A DNA stretch of 64,000 bases, from NCBI RefSeq assembly GCF_009730915.1, contig NC_052474.1, forward strand, positions 20,061,501 through 20,125,500. Direction: 5' to 3'. Below are positions 58,901-64,000 of this stretch, in pieces. Made by a program: the position numbers and the translations under genes. This stretch comes from Dioscorea cayenensis subsp. rotundata (Eukaryota; Streptophyta; Magnoliopsida; Dioscoreales; Dioscoreaceae). Below the pieces are notes generated by a model. The model saw nothing but the letters and a program-made list of their open reading frames with translations. It was not told the origin of the DNA and did not search any database. The stretch's first letter is position 1. Every line of letters starts with the position of its first letter.

Positions 58901-60244
58901 AAATCAAAAGTAAAGCAGATGGAACCATTGAAAGATACAAGACAAGATTAGTTGTAAGAGATTTCACACAAAAGGAAGGAATAGAATTTCAATGAGACAT
59001 TTTCACCAGTGGTGAAAATTACAACCATAAGGTGCTTGATTGTAGTTGCAGTAAAAAGGAATTGGCCAATGTTTCAATTAGATTTTAATAATGCATTTTT
59101 GCATGGAGATTTACATGAAGACATTTATATGAAGATACCACAAGGCTTTAATGTGGATAATTCTAAATTGGTTTGCAAGCTTAATTAAAAAGTCTTTGCA
59201 TGGACTTAAACAAGCCTCAAGACAATGGTACTCAAAATTTTCTGAAGCTTTGAAATCTAGAGGCTATGAAAATTCAAAGAATGATTATTTTTTGTTTTCA
59301 AGGAAATCAGGAGATTCAGAAGTGTTTCTAGCTATTTATGTAGATGATATTTTGTTTACAAGAACTGATGTTGATGAAATATAATCCTTGAAGAATTTCT
59401 TGGATGCTTAGTTTAAGATTAAAGATTTGGGCAATCTGCATTTTTTCCTGGGCATTGAGATTGTTAAAGAGAAGGCAGGTGTTATTCTTACAGAGAAAAT
59501 TTGCACTGGATTTAATTGCAGAATATGAATCTGATTCATATGGTTCAGTTCTCAACCCATTGCCAGCAGGAATAAAATTAAGTCTGACTGATGGAATTCC
59601 TGTTGCAGACCCACTTGCTTATAAAAGATTGGTTGGCAAATTGAACTATCTAACACATACAAGACCTGATATTTCTTTTGCGGTATAATATCTAAGTCAG
59701 TTTATGCCTTCACCAAGGCAACCACACTGGGAGGTTGCAATGCATACATTAAGACATATAAAATCTAGTCCTTCACAGGGGATACATATGAATACAGAAT
59801 CAGTCTTCAAGCTTACTGCATTTCTGTGATTCAGATTGGGCCTCATGTCTAAATAGTAGGCAATCTGTCAATGGATTCTTCATTATATTGGGAGGGAGTC
59901 CATTGTCATAGAAGTCTAAGAAACAACAAGTTGTAGCATTATTTTCTGCTGAAGCAAAGTATAGATCAATGAGAAGGACATGTGCAAAACTTTCATGGTT
60001 AACAAGATTGCTTGAAGAATTAACAATTACTGATATCACACCAGTTCCTCTCAAATGTGATAATCAAGCTGTGATTTATATTGCAAAGAATCCAGTGTTC
60101 CATGAACGCACAAAACATATAGAACTGGATTGTCATTACGTCAGAGAACAGTTGCAAGCTGGCTTAATCTCTATAAATTATGTTCCTTCTGAAAAGCAAA
60201 TTGCAGACATTTTTACAAAGAGTTTATCAGGTCCTCAACATTAA
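55913..60244 (+). pseudogene. copia gag-pol, multiple frameshifts and stops
   Basis: Gag begins at MVNVVAAFGGG (55913) and runs, with frame changes, to a zinc knuckle CNYCKKSGHVKDKC near 56728. Protease has DSGASDH (about 57090). The pre-integrase and integrase part has WHCRLGH, CSNCH, HIDLWG, a frameshift near 57830, IRSDNG and TPQQNGVVEKK. Reverse transcriptase has TNKTWELVELP, SFKWIYKIK and YVDDILF (about 59340), with stops between. RNase H is at about 59930-60240. Integrase, reverse transcriptase and gag all carry breaks, so no full polyprotein can be made from this copy. Confidence 0.93.
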
Positions 60245-60313
60245 GGTCAATTGTGCAAGTTAGGGGTTGTTCAATCTTTTTCACACCCTCCAACTTGAGG
60301 GGGGGAGATGGGG

Positions 60314-60620
60314 TGTTGAAATATAGAAGAAATTTGAGGCTGAAGCGTAGAAGATAGAGTACTGAAATAGAGGAAAAGTTTTTAAAATAAAGGCAACATG
60401 CTTATCCACGTCAGCAAAGTAGTTATGCCACATCATCAGTTTTGTTAATCAGTTGTTCAATTTGTTACAGTACGAAAAGAAGGAATCTAATGTAAATATA
60501 AACGGAGAACATCTCCCACTGTGTTGATCAATTCAATGAAAAAGCTCTTATTTTTCCTCAAACTTGTTCTTTCTCCAAAAAAGACTTGAATTTCTTTTAA
60601 ATTTAAGCTGTAAATCAACA
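60314..60620 (+). repeat. copia right LTR
   Basis: Direct copy of 55521-55826, preceded by the polypurine tract at about 60296-60313. Confidence 0.93.
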
Positions 60621-60680
60621 TTCCATGACATAATTGAGAATTTAATATATATGTAAATGTTGCGGTCACCTCTCCACATT

Positions 60681-60683
<3 letters not shown>

Positions 60684-60726
<43 letters not shown>
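60684..60726. repeat. (TA)n microsatellite
   Basis: A long TA run in the intergenic space downstream of the copia element. Confidence 0.9.
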
Positions 60727-60729
<3 letters not shown>

Positions 60730-61200
60730 AGTCAATTAAAAAACTTGCAAAAAAAAGAAAAAAAAGGAGCAAATAATAATGTGGATAAATATACCATTTT
60801 AAGTAATAAAAAAGTTTTATACATATATAAAAGTAAATATAACTTTTATATCATAAAAATATATAGTAATGACATGATTTTACCATTCCTTAAAAAAAAA
60901 AAAATTTACAAAGTATACAAGACTTTTTTTTTTCTTTAATTGATGAATTTTTTAAATATTTGATGAGTTTAAATGAAAATATGGAAGAAAGATATATATT
61001 TATATATATGTGGAGAGAAAACACTATTTTTGTTTAAATTAATAACATAATGATCAAACCCTGATCCGATAACGAATCGGATTTCAAACGGGTACAATCC
61101 GACCCGTTAAGAGTTCACAAGGGGATTCTTTATAGAACTCGGGTCGGATTCTCTTACTAAAATCTTTTGTTAAAATACCCGAAAAGTCCTTCGCCAACGT
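60727..61200 (+). promoter_or_regulatory. Intergenic and probable promoter region of the bromodomain gene
   Basis: AT-rich to about 61050, then a GC-richer block with ATCCGA/TCGGAT motifs (about 61064-61152) similar to the repeat near 23.9 kb, leading into the inferred transcription start. No gene seen. Confidence 0.4.
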
Positions 61201-61354
61201 GCGGTACGCTCCTTCGCCTCCGGTGTCTCACCGCTCGTCGCCGGCGATATTTAAAAGAACTCGCGCGCCAAATTGCTCGTTAAGATACGTTCGGTAAGCT
61301 CACCTCCTTCGTCTCCGGCAGTGATTCTATCCCGTTTCGTTTTCTTCTTCTAGA

Positions 61355-61374
61355 ATTAGGGTTAGGGTTAGAGT
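61355..61374 (+). promoter_or_regulatory. Telo-box-like repeat in the leader of the bromodomain gene
   Basis: attagggttagggttagag contains two and a half copies of the plant telomere-type unit (AAACCCTA on minus). Telo boxes near plant transcription starts bind telomere-repeat-binding factors and are known in ribosomal/cell-cycle gene promoters and Polycomb recruitment; which applies here is unknown. Confidence 0.6.
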
Positions 61375-61808
61375 TTGTTGCAATCTTTTGAAGTTCTTCG
61401 TCGCTTTCTCGTGGATTTTATATGAATTGGTGGAAATTGTTGTGTTTTCCTCAAATTTCACGAATGGTTGGTCGAATTGGGCCTTTAATTGATGGAATTT
61501 GCTGACGATTTGAGTGTTGGTCGAGGTCGAGGTTTGATTTGTTTTTCTAGGTCTTGTGAAACTGAGAAAAGTATGAAAAGATTGAATCTTGTAGAGCTTG
61601 GCGATGTTACTTAGACGGTGGCAAAGGGAGATTAGGTTTGAGTGCTAATCATTGGAACCATGAGAAGTTTTGTTGCTTTTGATTCAGTATTTGTGTAGGT
61701 TTTCTGCCTTTCTGAATGATGTTTTGTTGATGAGATCATTGGTATTTGGCTTGATTCTGTTGTTTTCGAGTGCTGATTGTTGGGACCTCAGAAAGTTTGT
61801 TACTTTTG

Positions 61809-61831
61809 GTTGTTGTAGTTATGGAGCTCTC
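61809..61831. repeat. (CT)n microsatellite
   Basis: CT dinucleotide run in the leader/intron region upstream of the bromodomain coding start. Confidence 0.85.
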
Positions 61832-62519
61832 TCTCTCTCTCTCTCTCTCTTTTGTGGTTGAAGGGTTTAATTTGATCCTGGATAGGTAATTGTCGGGAAA
61901 TTTTTAATCTTTTGTTGTTTTAGGTTTTTCTTGCTCTTTGAATGATTTGGTTTGTTTATGAGTGGCCAATTGAACTCTAGCTTGATATTTTTGCTTGTGG
62001 ATGGACTGTGAATGATACCTTCATTAGAAATTTATTTTTGTGATGTTGTTTTAGTTGAGTTGGGTGCTTATTTAGTAGATGTTTGTAGTTGCATGCGAGA
62101 GGATATATCCAGGACTCAGAATCATTAATTTTGTTACCTTATTCATGGTTGTCTTTAATATTGATATTGCTCTTGAGTAAGCATTCTTTATTGATTTGTT
62201 TAGTGATTACCTTTTTTTTTGTACTATATCATTGTTTTGTGGTAGTTTTAGGGTATGTTTATGGTTGCATGTGAGTAGATGTATCCGGGACTGGAATTAT
62301 CAAGTTTTTAACCTTGTTGATGGTTTTCGTTAAGATTGCTCTCATTTAAACTATTGGTATTGATAGGCTAAGTGATAAGTTTTGGATGAGCAAATTGCCA
62401 TTTGAGTTTTTGTTGTTTATGAAGTGTTGAAATCTGAAGATCTAAAAGGATATTCAACGGTAGAATACCGTCATTCTGCTGAATTTGGTTGTCCAAACAA
62501 TATTATCCATTAGTATACA

Positions 62520-64000
62520 ATGAAGCGTAAGCGAGGATCTAAGGCAGGTCATAAGAAAGGGAAAAAGAAAACCAAAGCTGCAGTGGACGCACTTGCCTCA
62601 GCTCCAGTTTCTGTAAATACTGAAGAAGTTGTCTGCTCAGATGAAGCCAATGGCAGTCCACATAATAGTGAAATGGATATTGATCAGGCATCCCTTGGAT
62701 CTGAAAAACCAGGGCATATGTCCAATATAAATGGTGATCCACCTGCCAACACAGCAACCGGCAAATTAAGTCATGGGCGTGTGAAGTTGAAGCTCAAGTC
62801 CTCAAAAGCATTAGAACCTCATCAGAGTTACTCTGATGCACAAACACCAAGTGATACTGATAAGAGCAATGCACAAGTAGGTTTGGATAAGCTAGATGCA
62901 AGCATACATAAAGATGAGGATAATCTACATTCTGATGGGCAGACGTCTGAAATGCAGAAAACCGCTGTGGTTAAGTACACAAAGAAAAAGGGAAGTATCA
63001 AGATCAAATCTTCTCAGGCTCTAGGCATATCAAGTGGAACTGTGCATGAGAAACAAGTCAATAAGATAAGTATTCCGAAGATTCCAGGAGAGCAGGTTTT
63101 GGTCCATGCAGATGACGGAAAGTCCAGAGATGCATCACTGCCCAGAAATTTGCGTCAAAGGGGTACAAAGGAGCTATATATGGATTCCCGTTATAATGAG
63201 AAAGAGTTGACTGCTTCTTTGATGGTAAGTTCTATCTTGCATGTATCATCATCTTTTATCCATCATTCCGTGGTTACAGTAGAAATTGGCACATTTTTCT
63301 TGTGTTTCAGGTGATTAAGAAAGTCATGAAAATGGAAGCAGCTGTACCCTTCAATGCTCCAGTGGATCCTGTGGCTCTTGGAATTCCTGTAGGTGTGATA
63401 GCCTGTTGCTAATATCCATTCAATGACCTTGAATGATGCTATTTATATGTAAAACTTGGTTGGGAATCTCTCCTGTATTCATTAACAAGTGTGAAAATTG
63501 TCTTCCAGGATTATTTTGATATTATAGACACTCCTATGGATTTTGGCACGATATCGCAGAATCTAGAAAATAGTCGCAAGTATAGGAATTCAGAAGATGT
63601 ATACAAAGATGTGCAGTATATTTGGGATAATTGTTGCAAGTACAACAATAAGGGTGATTACATTGTGGACCTTATGAAACGGGTGAAGAAGAACTTTATG
63701 AAGTATTGGACAGACGCTGGGTTGTACACTGACATACCAAGCAGCAGTATGTATTTCTTTTTCTTTAACTCTAATGCTTTTGATCTTTCCCTTTGCTCAT
63801 AGTATTGCATTGATGCAGAACGGTTATTTCTGAATCCTCTATTTAATCTGCTTTCTTGGCAACTTGTGTAGAAGACAAAGTTCTCTCTACTTCATTCTTT
63901 GTTTTGCTTTATTTTGATTGGGTCATGTTCTGACAATGAGGGTTATCCTTTAGGTCCTGCTGAAACCAACCCTAGTGAAAGTGCAGGACGACCTGGACAG
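62520..64000 (+). CDS. Bromodomain-containing protein, 5' part
   Basis: Four exons are visible and join in frame: 62520-63224, 63311-63388, 63509-63746 and from 63954 beyond the window. The N-terminus (MKRKRGSKAGHKKGKKK) is strongly basic, like a nuclear localisation signal. A Ser/Lys/Asp-rich disordered part follows to about residue 215. The bromodomain covers about residues 225-330: VIKKVMKMEAAVPFNAPVDP, DIIDTPMDFGTI (ZA loop) and CCKYNNKGDYIVDLMKRVKK, whose YN asparagine contacts acetyl-lysine. It therefore probably reads histone acetylation in chromatin. The architecture (basic N-terminus, then one bromodomain) suggests a plant single-bromodomain protein, not a GTE/BET protein with an ET domain, but the C-terminus is not seen. 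A long untranslated leader with intron(s) is likely between about 61.25 and 62.5 kb. Confidence 0.9.

Larger units (their letters stand above)
55521..60620 (+). mobile_element. Ty1/copia LTR retrotransposon, degenerate
   Basis: Two LTRs of about 306 bp, TGTTGAAAT to TCAACA, lie at 55521-55826 and 60314-60620. Right after the left LTR is tggtatcagagc, the primer-binding site for initiator-methionine tRNA used by plant copia elements. A purine tract (gaggggggagatgggg) precedes the right LTR. The domain order is Gag, protease, integrase, reverse transcriptase, RNase H, which defines Ty1/copia. The 5-bp flanks differ (tttta / ttcca), so the target duplication is eroded or the element was rearranged. 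It sits between Aux/IAA and the bromodomain gene. Confidence 0.95.

Noticed and set aside
1..64000. CRISPR arrays, bacterial operons or phage genes
   Set aside because: The direct repeats seen are minisatellites, LTRs and intronic motif arrays; genes are spliced plant genes.

Overview
This is a window of a flowering-plant nuclear genome. The evidence is intron-rich plant gene families (plant LRR receptor kinase, C2-type phospholipase D, TOM1-like VHS/GAT protein, Aux/IAA, SAC phosphatase, plant bromodomain protein), AT-rich introns with GT/AG borders, a nuclear tRNA-Ala, and abundant plant transposable elements. Exons are not strongly GC-rich, which argues against a grass. I cannot name the species from sequence alone.

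Layout. (1) 1-1953, minus: the LRR ectodomain of a subfamily-XI-like receptor kinase whose transmembrane and kinase part lies outside the window. (2) 2.0-8.0 kb: intergenic DNA with a dead LINE 3' end, a non-autonomous MULE with a perfect 9-bp target duplication, a tRNA-derived SINE and a tRNA-Ala(UGC) gene. (3) 8.4-15.1 kb, plus: a complete TOM1-like (TOL) ESCRT-0-type gene. (4) 15.9-21.2 kb, minus: a complete phospholipase D delta gene, convergent with TOL, with a probable long 5'-UTR intron reaching about 23.7 kb that carries a 150-bp solo LTR. (5) 23.9-30.1 kb: repeat-rich intergenic DNA with three minisatellite fields, a fragment of 6-phosphogluconate dehydrogenase, a second SINE copy and a fold-back element. 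(6) 30.1-39.6 kb: a decayed Kaonashi-type MULE with a ULP1-like protease pseudogene (plus) converging on a MURA-type transposase pseudogene (minus). Its intron-like parts hold arrays of a GTTTAA motif spaced about 20 bp apart. (7) 39.9-45.3 kb, plus: the N-terminal half of a SAC phosphoinositide phosphatase (SAC2-5/FIG4-like). Its catalytic half is not seen before a GC-rich, LTR-flanked element (46.77-49.77 kb), further unassigned GC-rich DNA, and a 1000-N assembly gap (50705-51704). (8) 51.7-55.15 kb, plus: an Aux/IAA gene whose first exon is cut by the gap and which has a reading-frame break between domains II and III. (9) 55.5-60.6 kb, plus: a degenerate Ty1/copia retrotransposon with both LTRs. 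(10) 61.2-64.0 kb, plus: the 5' part of a bromodomain protein gene.

The host genes are ordinary, functionally unrelated neighbours: membrane signalling and lipid turnover, endosomal sorting, auxin response, chromatin reading. The unusual content is in the mobile DNA, above all the periodic intronic motif in the Kaonashi-like element, the captured metabolic gene fragment, and the insertions close to or inside host genes.
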